DNA from: Nonomuraea ceibae
Lineage (GTDB): Bacteria; Actinomycetota; Actinomycetes; Streptosporangiales; Streptosporangiaceae
Direction of reading: 5' to 3'
DNA: 64,000 nt
Assembly: GCF_019396325.1 (NCBI RefSeq)
Contig: NZ_JAHKRO010000033.1
Span: 1 to 64,000, forward strand
How positions within the stretch are numbered: position 1 is the first letter of the stretch; each line of letters starts with the position of its first letter. The notes beneath the pieces are model-generated. The model did no database searches, had not been told where the DNA came from, and was given only the letters and a program-made list of their open reading frames with translations. Of the stretch, positions 27,748-36,844 are shown piece after piece. The position numbers were made by a program, and so were the translations under genes.

Positions 27748-30279
27748 ATGACTCAGCAGCGACTACGCCATGCCCTCATGCCCGAGAAACCGACTCTCGA
27801 CGGCTTGGAGCAGGTATGGGTAGCCCGCTGGGACGAGCAGGGCACCTACCGCTTCGACCGCACGAGCCCGCGTGAGCGGGTCTACGCGATCGACACGCCG
27901 CCGCCCACCGTCTCCGGCTCGCTGCACGTCGGTCACGTCTTCTCCTACACCCACGCCGACATCATGGCCCGTCACCAGCGCATGCTGGGCAAGTCGGTGT
28001 TCTACCCCATCGGCTGGGACGACAACGGCCTGCCGACCGAACGGCGGGTGCAGAACGTCTACGGCGTGCGCTGCGACCCGTCCCTGCCCTACGACCCCGG
28101 CTTCACTCCGCCGGACAAGCCGGGCAAGCGGGAGATCTCCATCTCGCGGCGCAACTTCGTGGAGCTGTGCCACAAGCTGACCGAGATCGACGAGCAGGCG
28201 TTCGAGGAGGTGTGGCGGCGCGTCGGCCTGTCGGTCGACTGGTCGCTGCTCTACACCACGATCGGCGACGACTCGCGGCGCGTGTCGCAGCGGGCGTTCC
28301 TGCGCAACCTGGCGCGCGGCGAGGCCTACCTGGCCGAGGCGCCCACCCTGTGGGACGTCAGCTACCGCACCGCCGTCGCCCAGGCCGAGCTGGAGGACCG
28401 GGAGTGGCCCGGCGCCTTCCACCGGATCTCCTTCTACGGCGAGAAGGGCCCGGTCTGGATCGAGACGACCCGGCCCGAGCTGATCCCCGCCTGCGTGGCG
28501 CTGGTCGCCCACCCCGACGACGAGCGCTACCAGCCGCTGTTCGGCACGTCGGCGCTGTCGCCGCTGTTCGGCGTCGAGGTGCCGATCCTGGCCCACCACC
28601 TGGCCGAGCCGGACAAGGGCTCCGGCATCGCGATGATCTGCACGTTCGGCGACATCACCGACGTGACCTGGTGGCGCGAGCTCAACCTGGAGACCCGCCC
28701 GGTCATCGGCTGGGACGGCCGGCTGCTGCCCGAGCCCCCGGAGGGCGTCGAGCCCGGCCCGTACAAGGAGCTGGCCGGCAAGACCGTCCACAGCGCCCGC
28801 GAGCGGATCGTGGAGCTGCTGCGCGAGTCCGGCGACCTCGACGGCGACCCGCGCCCGGTGCAGCGCACGGTGAAGTTCTACGAGCGCGGCGACAAGCCGC
28901 TGGAGATCGTCACCACCCGGCAGTGGTACATCCGCAACGGCGGGCGCGACGAGGCGCTGCGCGAGCGGCTGCTGGAGCGCGGGCGCGAGCTGGAGTGGCA
29001 CCCGCCGCACATGCGGGTCCGCTACGACAACTGGGTGCAGGGCCTGTCCGGCGACTGGCTGATCTCCCGGCAGCGCTTCTTCGGCGTGCCGTTCCCGGTG
29101 TGGTACCGGCTCGACGAGGCCGGGCAGCCGGTCTACGACGAGCCGATCACGCCGCCCGAGGAGTCGCTGCCGATCGACCCGTCGTCCGACACCCCGCCGG
29201 GCTACACCGAGGACCAGCGCGGCGTGCCCGGCGGGTTCATGGCCGACCCCGACGTGATGGACACCTGGGCCACCTCGTCGCTCACGCCGCAGATCGCGGG
29301 CCGCTGGGAGACCGACGACGACCTGTTCCGGCGGGTCTTCCCGGCCGACCTGCGCCCGCAGTCGCACGAGATCATCCGCACCTGGCTGTTCGCCACCGTG
29401 GTCCGCTCCCACCTGGAGTTCGGCAGCACGCCGTGGAGCGACGTGGCGATCTCCGGCTGGATCCTCGACCCCGACCGTAAGAAGATGTCCAAGTCCAAGG
29501 GCAACGTGGTCACCCCGATGGACCTGCTGGAGCAGCACGGCTCCGACGCGGTCCGCTACTGGGCGGCGGGCGGCCGCTACGGCGTCGACACCGCGTTCGA
29601 CGCCGGGCAGCTCAAGATCGGCCGGCGGCTGGCCATCAAGATCCTCAACGCGTCCAAGTTCGTGCTCGGGCTCGGCGAGGGCGGCGGCGAGATCACCGAG
29701 CCGCTCGACCTGTCGATGCTCGCCGCCCTGTCCGCCACCGTCCGCGAGGCCACCGAGGCGTTCACCGCCTACGAGCACACGCGGGCGCTGGAGGCCGTCG
29801 AGCGGTTCTTCTGGACGTTCTGCGACGACTACCTGGAGCTGGTCAAGGCCAGGGCGTACGAGGAAGGCGCGGCGGCGGCGTCGGCGCACGAGGCGCTGCG
29901 GCAGGCGCTCGACGTGCTGCTGCGGCTGTTCGCGCCGTTCCTGCCGTTCGTCACCGAGGAGGTGTGGTCGTGGTGGCGTGACGGCTCGGTCCACCGGGCC
30001 GCCTGGCCCGAGGCGGGGCAGCCGGGCGGCGACCCCGCCGTGCTGGAGGCCGCCTCCCAGGTGCTGCGCCAGGTCCGCAAGGCCAAGTCCGAGGCCAAGG
30101 CGTCGATGCGGGCCGAGGTGTCCCGGCTCACCGTCACCTCGCCGCAGGCCGCCCTCATCCGGCTCGCCCAGGACGACCTGTGCGGGGCGGGCGCGGTCGA
30201 GGAGTTCGTCCTGGAGCAGGGTGAGAGCCACACCGTCGAGGTCCTGCTCGGCTCCCCGGCCGTAGCCGCCGTCCCGTAG
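27748..30279 (+). CDS. valS: valyl-tRNA synthetase
   Basis: This 843-residue class I aminoacyl-tRNA synthetase charges tRNA-Val. The HIGH motif is HVGH in SGSLHVGHVFSYTHAD, and the KMSKS loop is KKMSKSKGNV. The editing domain (CP1) holds IETTRPELIPACVALVAHP, and the anticodon-binding domain contains WSWWRDGSVHRAAWPEAG. The N-terminal PTERRVQNVYGVRCDPSLPY segment is typical of one actinobacterial subtype. The start is ATG 27748; the only other ATG nearby, 27778, has no ribosome binding site. It is convergent with the DUF6351 gene with only 7 bp between the stops. Confidence 0.96.
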   Translation: MTQQRLRHALMPEKPTLDGLEQVWVARWDEQGTYRFDRTSPRERVYAIDTPPPTVSGSLHVGHVFSYTHADIMARHQRMLGKSVFYPIGWDDNGLPTERRVQNVYGVRCDPSLPYDPGFTPPDKPGKREISISRRNFVELCHKLTEIDEQAFEEVWRRVGLSVDWSLLYTTIGDDSRRVSQRAFLRNLARGEAYLAEAPTLWDVSYRTAVAQAELEDREWPGAFHRISFYGEKGPVWIETTRPELIPACVALVAHPDDERYQPLFGTSALSPLFGVEVPILAHHLAEPDKGSGIAMICTFGDITDVTWWRELNLETRPVIGWDGRLLPEPPEGVEPGPYKELAGKTVHSARERIVELLRESGDLDGDPRPVQRTVKFYERGDKPLEIVTTRQWYIRNGGRDEALRERLLERGRELEWHPPHMRVRYDNWVQGLSGDWLISRQRFFGVPFPVWYRLDEAGQPVYDEPITPPEESLPIDPSSDTPPGYTEDQRGVPGGFMADPDVMDTWATSSLTPQIAGRWETDDDLFRRVFPADLRPQSHEIIRTWLFATVVRSHLEFGSTPWSDVAISGWILDPDRKKMSKSKGNVVTPMDLLEQHGSDAVRYWAAGGRYGVDTAFDAGQLKIGRRLAIKILNASKFVLGLGEGGGEITEPLDLSMLAALSATVREATEAFTAYEHTRALEAVERFFWTFCDDYLELVKARAYEEGAAAASAHEALRQALDVLLRLFAPFLPFVTEEVWSWWRDGSVHRAAWPEAGQPGGDPAVLEAASQVLRQVRKAKSEAKASMRAEVSRLTVTSPQAALIRLAQDDLCGAGAVEEFVLEQGESHTVEVLLGSPAVAAVP

Positions 30280-30286
30280 TCGCTGT

Positions 30287-32464
30287 TCAGTAGTCGCACA
30301 CGCCCGTCGGGAAGATCTGCTCCAGGCGGGCGCGTTCGGCCGCCGAGGGCGTCCACGCGCCGTAGAGGCCGCGGGCGATCGCCCTCGACACCGGCTGGAG
30401 CCGGCACGCGTAGACGCCGCCCTCGATCGGCCCGCCCGCCACCACGCGGGAGGTCGAGTAGAGCGGGAACGCCTTCGTGCACGCCCCCGGCTCCCGCCGG
30501 TCCAGGACGCCGTCCCACACGTGCGGCCCGGCCGCGATCTGCGTGCCGTCCACGGCGAAGCAGCGGTCCACCGCCCCGGCGGGCCTGTTGCCCGTCACGC
30601 CGCGCCACGGCCGCTCCCGGATCGCGGTCAGCCACTCCTCCATCACGGCCAGCGCCTCGGGCGTCGCGTCGGAGCGCGGCTCGGGCCGGGCGTCGGTGAA
30701 CCAGATGACCTGGTTGCCCGCCCGGCCGTCGTGGTCCAGCATGCGCTTGCGCGTGGCGAACGACTGGTGGGCGTTGTGCATGTTCAGCCGCTCCTCCAGG
30801 TACGGCCGCCAGTCGATCACCGGGATGTCGATGTCGCCGCCGAACACCAGGCCGCTGCGCAGCACGTTCCTGACCGCCACCGGGTCGGGCGCGCGGCGCG
30901 GCGCCGGGTCGCCCAGGTTCATGTTGCGCGCGCTCCACAGGTCGACGTCGCCGGGGCAGGCCGGCGGGGTGAACGGGCACCCCTCCTGCACCATGTCGGC
31001 CTGCTCCTTCCACGAGCCCGCCTTCGCGTTCACGTCCAGGAACTCCGCGGGCGTGATCACGCCGTCCGTGAGCGCCTTCAGCCCGTACTGGACGCCCACG
31101 TTGCCCCACGCCGAGCGGGCGTACCCGGCGGCGTCCACCCCGTACACCTTGCGCAGGTCGTCCCAGTGCGTCCACTGGACGCTCTCCTTGACGCCCGGCG
31201 GGTCCGTCCGCTCCCATTCCGGAGCGTCGTCGTCGGTCCACCGCGGGTTCATGGCCAGCGGGGTCAGGCCGCGCCAGCCGGTCACGCACTCGTCCGAGCC
31301 GGGCTTGCCGGTGAACGGGTTCACCACCGTGTCGCTCGCGTTCATGCCGATGAGCGCGGTGCGGTCCTCCCAGCGGGCCCAGCGCGGGTTGCCGTCCATG
31401 TACCGTTCGAGCAGCTCGCAGTCGCCCACGTGGATGGTCTGGGTGACCATGTCCGGATAGGAATACTGGGCGATGGCCGCGTCGATGATCCGGTTCCCGT
31501 GGTTCTGCCCGTAGATGTACTGCTGGATGCCGCCGCCCGAGCCGCCCACGCCCACCGTGTACAGCGGCACCCCGTACGTCTCGACGAAGCGCTCCTTGAC
31601 CATGAGCGCCGTCTCGCCGCCCAGGATCAGGTTGTAGTGGGTCGAGGTGCGGGTGCCCGACGAGTGCAGGATCGCGTACCCCTTGCCCAGCCCGTACGGG
31701 TCCAGCGCCCCGGAGCCGAGCGTGCCCTGGTCGTGGCCGATCGCCACGCCGCCGTCGAACTGGTAGACCGCCCGGCCGGTGTAGCCGTCCTCCAGCGCCG
31801 CGATCGAGTAGACGAACCGGTTGATCACGCCGCGCTCGCGCCGCACCACGAAGTCGACCGTCCGGCCGTCCAGCGTCGTGGTCGTCGCCAGGTCCGCCGG
31901 GCGGCCCTGCGGCGGCATCGGCTTGAACGCGCCGCCAGTCGAGCGGTAGAGGCGGTCGGTGACCGGGGGCGCGAAGCAGTCGCGGCTCCAGCCGCCCGCC
32001 ACCCCCATGCCCTGACCGTCCCGGTTGTCCGCCACGGGCGGGCCGAGCCCGCTCCGCTCCGTCTTGCACACGAACGGGTACTGGTGCTCGCCGGAGAAGA
32101 TCGGGCCGGAGATCGGGTGGTTGCGCACCCGCAGCGAGTCACGGTGCCGGCCCGCGTACGCGGTGATCGTGCCCGTCCCGGCCGCCAGCCCCGTCACCAG
32201 GCCCGTGTACGTGCGCCCGCCCGGGTCGGCCCGGAAGGCCGCGCTGACGTCGGCGCCGTCACGCAGCACCCGCGGCCGCTCGCCGCGCGGCACCCGTACC
32301 CGGACCAGGGCGTCACCGCCGCTGACCTGGTCGGCCCGGCTGGAGAGCACCTCGACCGAGACCCCGCCCCCGCCCGCCTGCGCCGGGGAGGCCGGGACCG
32401 CCGTGAGCCCCAGGACGACCGCGAGCGTGATCGCGCCCGCCTTCACGACCCCGCCCGCCCTCAT
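30287..32464 (-). CDS. secreted DUF6351 family protein, hydrolase-like
   Basis: This protein of about 725 residues has a signal peptide (hydrophobic core AITLAVVLGLTAVPASPAQA). An Ig-like N-terminal region (about 35-120) leads into a long alpha/beta-hydrolase-like body. A nucleophile-like motif GVGGSGGGIQQYIYG is present, as are LHSSGTRTSTHYN and several Cys residues that could form disulfides (FVCKTE, SRDCFAPP, GCPFTPPACPGD). It matches the secreted DUF6351 family, for which no activity is established to my knowledge. I chose the ATG at 32464, giving a standard signal peptide; ATGs at 32500 and 32506 are possible. No Shine-Dalgarno sequence is convincing. Confidence 0.8.
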   Translation of the reverse strand: MRAGGVVKAGAITLAVVLGLTAVPASPAQAGGGGVSVEVLSSRADQVSGGDALVRVRVPRGERPRVLRDGADVSAAFRADPGGRTYTGLVTGLAAGTGTITAYAGRHRDSLRVRNHPISGPIFSGEHQYPFVCKTERSGLGPPVADNRDGQGMGVAGGWSRDCFAPPVTDRLYRSTGGAFKPMPPQGRPADLATTTTLDGRTVDFVVRRERGVINRFVYSIAALEDGYTGRAVYQFDGGVAIGHDQGTLGSGALDPYGLGKGYAILHSSGTRTSTHYNLILGGETALMVKERFVETYGVPLYTVGVGGSGGGIQQYIYGQNHGNRIIDAAIAQYSYPDMVTQTIHVGDCELLERYMDGNPRWARWEDRTALIGMNASDTVVNPFTGKPGSDECVTGWRGLTPLAMNPRWTDDDAPEWERTDPPGVKESVQWTHWDDLRKVYGVDAAGYARSAWGNVGVQYGLKALTDGVITPAEFLDVNAKAGSWKEQADMVQEGCPFTPPACPGDVDLWSARNMNLGDPAPRRAPDPVAVRNVLRSGLVFGGDIDIPVIDWRPYLEERLNMHNAHQSFATRKRMLDHDGRAGNQVIWFTDARPEPRSDATPEALAVMEEWLTAIRERPWRGVTGNRPAGAVDRCFAVDGTQIAAGPHVWDGVLDRREPGACTKAFPLYSTSRVVAGGPIEGGVYACRLQPVSRAIARGLYGAWTPSAAERARLEQIFPTGVCDY

Positions 32465-32590
32465 GACCCGGACCGGCCGCACGACCCCGACTGGATTCAT
32501 GACCATGACGGTGACACGGCGGTCCCGCCTTGCCCAGGCCCGAACTTTTAACCGCGCGCATCCTCGGCTCCGGCGTGCCAGTCTTGAAAC

Positions 32591-33793
32591 GTGCTGACCG
32601 ACCGACCCACCAAACTCGTGCCCCCCGTGCTCGCCCGCATGGCCGCGTGGTGCCTGTGCCTGGTCCTCGTCGGCGTGGTCGTCTACTTCTTCGTCCAGGT
32701 GATCGCCCGGCTCAGCTTCGTGGCGCTGCCCGTCGCGATCGCGCTGCTGCTGACCGCGCTGCTCTTCCCGCTGACCCGCAGCCTGCGCGAGGCCGGGCTG
32801 CGGCCCATCTGGGCCACCTGGCTCACCATGCTCGCCGCGCTGGCCGTGCTGGTGGGCACCGGCTGGCTGGTCGGCGTGCGCGCCACCGAGGAATTCCCCA
32901 ACCTGGTCAAGCAGGTCGAGGCCACCGTCGCCGACGTGCAGCAGTGGCTCACCACCGGGCCGCTGCACCTGGAGCAGGCGCAGATCAGCGCGTACGTCGC
33001 CGAAGTCGTCAAGATGATCAACGCCCAGCGCGACGCCATCACCGGCACCGTGCTGTCCGCCGGGGCGGTGGCCGTCGAGGTGCTCGCCTCCATCGTGCTG
33101 CTGCTGTTCGTGACGTTCTTCCTGCTCAAGGACGGCGAGCGGATCTGGTCGTGGTTCCTCAAGGGGTTCGGCGGGATGTCGCCGCGCGTCGACCGGGCCG
33201 GGCGGGCCGCGTGGACCACGCTGTCGCACTACGTGCAGGGCAGCGTCCTGGTGGCCGCCGTGCACGGCGTCGTCATGGGCATCGTGCTGGCCGGCATGGG
33301 GGTGCCGCTGTGGGCGCCGCTGGCCGTGCTCATCTTCTTCGCCAGCTTCATCCCGATCGTCGGCATCTTCTTCGCCGGCACCGTCGCCACCCTGGTCACG
33401 CTGGGCGCCAAGGGCATCGTCTACGCGCTCATCTTCGTCGGCATCCTGGTCATCGAGCAGCAGCTGGAGAACCACGTGCTGCAGCCGCTGATCGTCGGCC
33501 GGGCGCTGCGGTTCCACCCGCTGGCGATCATTCTCGTGCTGTCCGTGGGCGGCATCCTGGCGGGCATCGCGGGCGCGGTCGTCGCGGTGCCGATCGCGGC
33601 GGTCATCTACCGCGCGCTGCCCGAGCTGCGCTCCGACCCGCCCTCGCTGCCGCCCCCGCCCCGCCCGGCGGGCGACGCCGGGACAGGCCCGCCGGACGGA
33701 CCGCAGGACGGGCCCACGGACGGGACCACGGATGATCCCCCGGAACAGGGACGTTCCCCCGCCGCGACCCGGGCCGGTGCCGACACGGAGTAG
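32591..33793 (+). CDS. AI-2E family transporter (UPF0118 permease)
   Basis: This 400-residue membrane protein has about seven to eight hydrophobic segments in the UPF0118/AI-2E exporter pattern: two pairs at the start, a large loop around residues 95-150, and a C-terminal group including LIFFASFIPIVGIFFAGTVATLV and the signature ENHVLQPLIVGRALRFHPL. Members export small molecules or act as Na+/H+ antiporters; the substrate here is unknown. The last 50 residues are proline-rich and disordered. The GTG at 32591 has no Shine-Dalgarno sequence; a CAGTCT element 6 nt upstream could be a leaderless -10 box. It diverges from the DUF6351 gene. Confidence 0.85.
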   Translation: MLTDRPTKLVPPVLARMAAWCLCLVLVGVVVYFFVQVIARLSFVALPVAIALLLTALLFPLTRSLREAGLRPIWATWLTMLAALAVLVGTGWLVGVRATEEFPNLVKQVEATVADVQQWLTTGPLHLEQAQISAYVAEVVKMINAQRDAITGTVLSAGAVAVEVLASIVLLLFVTFFLLKDGERIWSWFLKGFGGMSPRVDRAGRAAWTTLSHYVQGSVLVAAVHGVVMGIVLAGMGVPLWAPLAVLIFFASFIPIVGIFFAGTVATLVTLGAKGIVYALIFVGILVIEQQLENHVLQPLIVGRALRFHPLAIILVLSVGGILAGIAGAVVAVPIAAVIYRALPELRSDPPSLPPPPRPAGDAGTGPPDGPQDGPTDGTTDDPPEQGRSPAATRAGADTE

Positions 33794-33796
33794 CCT
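33791..33796 (+). promoter_or_regulatory. putative -10 box of a leaderless promoter
   Basis: TAGCCT, which includes the stop codon of the AI-2E gene, ends 8 nt before the GTG at 33805. No Shine-Dalgarno sequence is present. Confidence 0.4.
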
Positions 33797-33804
33797 CGTC
33801 ACCC

Positions 33805-34359
33805 GTGACCCGTTCCACCGTTACCACCCCGCCGCCCGGCGCCGAGCCGCCCAAGGCGCACCCCGGCGCGCCCGGCCCCGGCGCCGCCCTCGGCTCCCAC
33901 TACAGCCGCTGCTTCGGCTGCGGCGCCGACCACCCCACCGGCCTGCACATCAACGCCGTCACCCCGGACGGCAACACCGTCGAGGCCGAGTTCACCGTGG
34001 GGGAGGCGCACCAGGGCGCGCCCCGGCTCGCGCACGGCGGCGTGCTCGCCGCCGCCATGGACGAGGTCATCGGAATGTCCGTCTGGCTGTTCCACAAGCC
34101 CTATGTCACGGGACGGCTGGAGACCGACTACCTCCTCCCCGTTCCTGTGGGCACGACACTCCACCTGCGTGCCTGGTGCAACGGGATCTCGGGCCGCAAG
34201 GCGTACCTTGAGGCGGAGGGGCGCATGGGCGCCCCCGACGGCCCGGTCGCCGTCCGCGCGGCGGCGCTGTTCATCGAGGTGGACATGGCGCACTTCGCCG
34301 AGCACGGCGACCTCGCGGCCATCGCCGCCGAGCACCAGGACTACGAGGTGAACCCGTGA
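33805..34359 (+). CDS. PaaI-type hotdog thioesterase
   Basis: This 184-residue protein has a proline-rich N-terminal tail (about 1-30) and a single hotdog domain. The segment [16 protein letters not shown] resembles the N-terminal CxxC-containing part of actinobacterial PaaI-like thioesterases, and [13 protein letters not shown] is the active-site helix. It should hydrolyse an acyl-CoA. The GTG start lies 11 bp after the AI-2E stop, and its own stop overlaps the dut start (GTGA), so it heads the dut operon. Confidence 0.87.
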   Translation: MTRSTVTTPPPGAEPPKAHPGAPGPGAALGSHYSRCFGCGADHPTGLHINAVTPDGNTVEAEFTVGEAHQGAPRLAHGGVLAAAMDEVIGMSVWLFHKPYVTGRLETDYLLPVPVGTTLHLRAWCNGISGRKAYLEAEGRMGAPDGPVAVRAAALFIEVDMAHFAEHGDLAAIAAEHQDYEVNP

Positions 34360-34796
34360 CCGAGGTGGAGGTCCTCATCCAGCGCCTCGACCCCGGGCTG
34401 CCGGTGCCCCGCTACGCCCACCCCGGCGACGCGGGCGCCGACCTCTACTCCGCCGAGGACGCCGAGCTGCTGCCGGGGGAGCGGGCCGTCATCCGCACCG
34501 GCGTGGCGATTGCGCTGCCCGACGGCTACGCGGCCTTCGTCCACCCCCGCTCCGGCCTGGCCGCCAGGCACGGCATCACGATGGTGAACGCGCCCGGCAC
34601 GGTCGACGCCGGCTACCGGGGTGAGGTCAAGGTCACGCTGATCAACACCGACGCGAAGGAGCCGTTCCGGCTGCGCCGCGGCGACCGGCTGGCCCAGCTC
34701 GTCTTCCAGCGGGTGGAGCGGGCGGCCTTCCGCGAGGTGGAGAGCCTGCCGGAGTCCGCTCGGGGCGCCGGCGGGCACGGTTCGACCGGACGCTGA
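34356..34796 (+). CDS. dut: dUTP diphosphatase
   Basis: This 146-residue trimeric dUTPase hydrolyses dUTP to dUMP and pyrophosphate, keeping uracil out of DNA and feeding thymidylate synthesis. All five motifs are present: [32 protein letters not shown] with the catalytic Asp, [10 protein letters not shown], and the glycine-rich C-terminal [10 protein letters not shown] arm that closes over the nucleotide. The GTG overlaps the thioesterase stop. It is part of the conserved dut - DUF3710 - OB-fold - DUF3159 cluster. Confidence 0.96.
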   Translation: MTEVEVLIQRLDPGLPVPRYAHPGDAGADLYSAEDAELLPGERAVIRTGVAIALPDGYAAFVHPRSGLAARHGITMVNAPGTVDAGYRGEVKVTLINTDAKEPFRLRRGDRLAQLVFQRVERAAFREVESLPESARGAGGHGSTGR

Positions 34797-34830
34797 AAGA
34801 CACTGACAAGATCAGGGAGAGTGAGACAAC

Positions 34831-35469
34831 GTGTTGCGACGTCGCCGTCGTGAGCAGCCGGAGCAGGTGGCGGAGGAGACCGCCGCCGTCCCTGCGCGCG
34901 AATCCGGCCCGTGGGACGCCGACGAGCCCCACCCCGACCATGACCGCACCGACCTGGGCGGGCTGCGCCTGCCCCACAACCCGGCCTTCGACGTCCGGCT
35001 GGCCTCCGTGGGGGACCAGCACGTCGGCGTGGTCGCGCTGTGGGAGGAGAGCTCGCTGCAGCTCCAGGCGCTGGCCGCGCCGAAGAGCTCGGGCCTGTGG
35101 GACGAGATCAGGACCAAGATCAAGGCGAGCGCCCCGGCGCTGGAGGAGCGCGAGGGCCCGTTCGGCCCCGAGCTGGCCGGGCAGATCCCCGTCGAGGGCG
35201 GCAGCCGCCCGGCCCGCTACCTGGGCATCGACGGCCCCCGCTGGTTCCTGCTCGCCGTGATCAACGGCCGCGCCGCGGTCGACGACACGGTGGCGGAGGC
35301 GTTCGTCGAGTTCGTCAAGGACGTCGTGGTCGTCCGCGGCGACGAGCCGATGGCCCGCGAGGAATCGATCCCGCTGCGCCGCCCCAACGAGCAGCCGGTC
35401 GCCGAGCAGCCCGAGGCCCAGCAGCAGAACCCGTTCAAACGCGGCCCCGAAATCAGCGAGATACGCTGA
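34831..35469 (+). CDS. DUF3710 family protein
   Basis: This 212-residue soluble protein is found in actinobacteria next to dut. It begins with a basic and acidic tail (LRRRRREQPEQVAEET), followed by a compact alpha/beta domain with LGGLRLPHNPAFDVRLASVGDQ and RYLGIDGPRWFLLAVINGRAAVD. A disordered end is rich in Gln, Glu and Pro. No catalytic motif is visible and the function is unknown. The GTG is 34 bp behind dut with GGGAGAGTGAG upstream, so cotranscription is likely. Confidence 0.88.
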   Translation: MLRRRRREQPEQVAEETAAVPARESGPWDADEPHPDHDRTDLGGLRLPHNPAFDVRLASVGDQHVGVVALWEESSLQLQALAAPKSSGLWDEIRTKIKASAPALEEREGPFGPELAGQIPVEGGSRPARYLGIDGPRWFLLAVINGRAAVDDTVAEAFVEFVKDVVVVRGDEPMAREESIPLRRPNEQPVAEQPEAQQQNPFKRGPEISEIR

Positions 35470-35484
35470 CGCGTCCTTATCACA

Positions 35485-35490
35485 TAGGCT
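35485..35490 (+). promoter_or_regulatory. putative -10 box of a leaderless promoter
   Basis: TAGGCT lies 8 nt before the ATG at 35499, which lacks a Shine-Dalgarno sequence. It may give an internal leaderless start in the dut operon. Confidence 0.4.
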
Positions 35491-35498
35491 GAACCATC

Positions 35499-35885
35499 AT
35501 GAGTACGGCAGAGCCTCCGAAACGCGGAGGATTGCGGGCCTTCTTCAGCAGGCTGGCCACGAGCCGGTCCGAGCTGGAGGCACAGGAGCTTCGTGAGGGC
35601 GCCGACGAGGCAGGCGCCACGCCCATCGCCTCGTGTGGCGGCCGACGCCGGTTCTGCGTAGCCGGTACGCTACGGACGGTCACCCTGCGTCCGCGAGGCG
35701 GCGCCCCCGCCCTGGAGGCCGAGCTGTACGACGGCTCCGACGTGATCGACCTGGTGTGGCTCGGCCGCCGCAAGATCGCGGGGATCGAGCCGGGCCGGCC
35801 GGTCAAGGCCGAAGGGCTGGTCAGCATGCAGGACGGCCGCAAGGTGATGTTCAATCCGCGATACGAGCTGCGCCCAGGGAGTTGA
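35499..35885 (+). CDS. OB-fold nucleic-acid-binding protein
   Basis: This 128-residue protein has a short helical N-terminal part and an OB-fold beta-barrel. The barrel runs from CVAGTLRTVTLRPRGGAPALEAELYDGSDVIDLVWLG to the VKAEGLVSMQDGRKVMFNPRYEL end. It is the conserved companion of DUF3710 and DUF3159 in actinobacteria. The fold suggests binding of single-stranded nucleic acid, but no partner is known. A promoter-like TAGGCT is located just upstream. Confidence 0.87.
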   Translation: MSTAEPPKRGGLRAFFSRLATSRSELEAQELREGADEAGATPIASCGGRRRFCVAGTLRTVTLRPRGGAPALEAELYDGSDVIDLVWLGRRKIAGIEPGRPVKAEGLVSMQDGRKVMFNPRYELRPGS

Positions 35886-35889
35886 TCAG

Positions 35890-36558
35890 GTGAGTGCTGA
35901 GGCCGGAGAAGCCGCCCACGACACCGTCGAGGCGGCGGTGCGAGCCCAGCTCGCCAAGGCGTTCGGCGGCGTGCGCGGCATCATCGAGGCGGCGGTGCCG
36001 ACGATCGCCTTCACGCTGACCTGGATCACGACCGAGCAGCTCCGGCTGTCGCTGATCGTCAGCATCACGCTGGCGGTGGCGCTGCTGCTGGTGCGGCTCG
36101 TGCAGCGGTCCACGCCGCAGTTCGTGATCAACAGTCTCATCGGCATCGCGATCGGCGCGTTCTTCGCCAGCCGCACCGGTGACGCGAAGGACTACTTCCT
36201 GCCCGGCATCCTGTGGAACGCCGCCTACTCGGTCGGGATGCTGGTCTCGATCGTCGCCCGGTGGCCGGTCGTCGGCTTCCTCATCGGGTCGGTCACCAAC
36301 GACCCGGTGGGGTGGCACAAGGACCCCGGCATCGTGAAGCTCTGCACCCGGCTCACCTGGCTGCTCATGATCCCGTGCGTGGTGCGGGTGGCCGTGCAGC
36401 TTCCGGTCTACCTGTTCGGCGGCGGCGACCCGGCGGTGGCGGCGCTCGGCTTCGCGAAGATCGTCATGGGCTGGCCGTTGCAGGTGGCGGCGCTGGCCGC
36501 GATGGTGTGGGTGCTCGGCCGCGGCCGCACCCCGCTCAACCCGCCCGCCCCGGCCTGA
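35890..36558 (+). CDS. DUF3159 family membrane protein
   Basis: This 222-residue protein has about five hydrophobic segments after a short soluble N terminus. It includes IIEAAVPTIAFTLTWITTEQL, LIVSITLAVALLLVRLVQ, FVINSLIGIAIGAFFA and a C-terminal ALAAMVWVLGRG. This is the DUF3159 pattern seen next to dut clusters. GGGAG about 10 nt before the GTG supports the start. The function is unknown; its constant genomic position with the OB-fold protein suggests a membrane role in the same process. A terminator follows at once. Confidence 0.87.
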   Translation: MSAEAGEAAHDTVEAAVRAQLAKAFGGVRGIIEAAVPTIAFTLTWITTEQLRLSLIVSITLAVALLLVRLVQRSTPQFVINSLIGIAIGAFFASRTGDAKDYFLPGILWNAAYSVGMLVSIVARWPVVGFLIGSVTNDPVGWHKDPGIVKLCTRLTWLLMIPCVVRVAVQLPVYLFGGGDPAVAALGFAKIVMGWPLQVAALAAMVWVLGRGRTPLNPPAPA

Positions 36559-36841
36559 CCCCTTCCGCCCGGCGAACCCGTCTCTCGAACGAGAGGCGGG
36601 TTCCGCCATTCCCGGGCTTCTCCGGGCCCGGGCCGGAGAAACCGGGGCCGGAGTGGTGGGGGCCGGAGGCGGGCGGGGGCCGAAGGGGGCCGCCCTCGTC
36701 GATCGCCAGGTGGACGAGCCCCACCTGGTTGGCGGCCACGCCCGCGAGGTGGCCGATCCGGCGGCGCAGCCCGGTGGACTCCGTCAGCCGCTGCCGTCCG
36801 GCCCGGTCGATCCCGTCGCCGCCCTCCGTGGGCGCCGTCAT
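36536..36841 (-). CDS. possible small ORF after the TrkA gene (101 aa)
   Basis: An ATG 3 nt behind the TrkA stop opens a 101-residue frame. The first half (RRRIGHLAGVAANQVGLVHLAIDEG) looks protein-like with high GC3; the second half is Pro/Gly-rich and runs through the terminator hairpin at 36575-36602 and into the end of the convergent DUF3159 gene. No ribosome binding site is seen. It may be a translated extension of the operon or chance; I give it low weight. It fills the otherwise gene-free 286 bp between 36559 and 36844. Confidence 0.3.
   Translation of the reverse strand: MTAPTEGGDGIDRAGRQRLTESTGLRRRIGHLAGVAANQVGLVHLAIDEGGPLRPPPASGPHHSGPGFSGPGPEKPGNGGTRLSFERRVRRAEGVRPGRAG
36575..36602. 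terminator. hairpin terminator after DUF3159
   Basis: The arms AACCCGTCTCTCG and CGAGAGGCGGGTT form a 13-bp stem with one G-T pair around a two-base loop, 16 nt behind the DUF3159 stop. TTCC follows on the plus strand. Confidence 0.75.
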
Positions 36842-36844
36842 GGG

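Noticed and set aside
27763-30231. 822-residue open frame antisense to valS
   Set aside because: Same shadow effect; valS has all class I synthetase motifs.
32507-33802. N-terminal extension of the DUF6351 frame up to 33802
   Set aside because: This part is antisense to the AI-2E permease, is His/Gln/Arg-rich and precedes a clean signal peptide.
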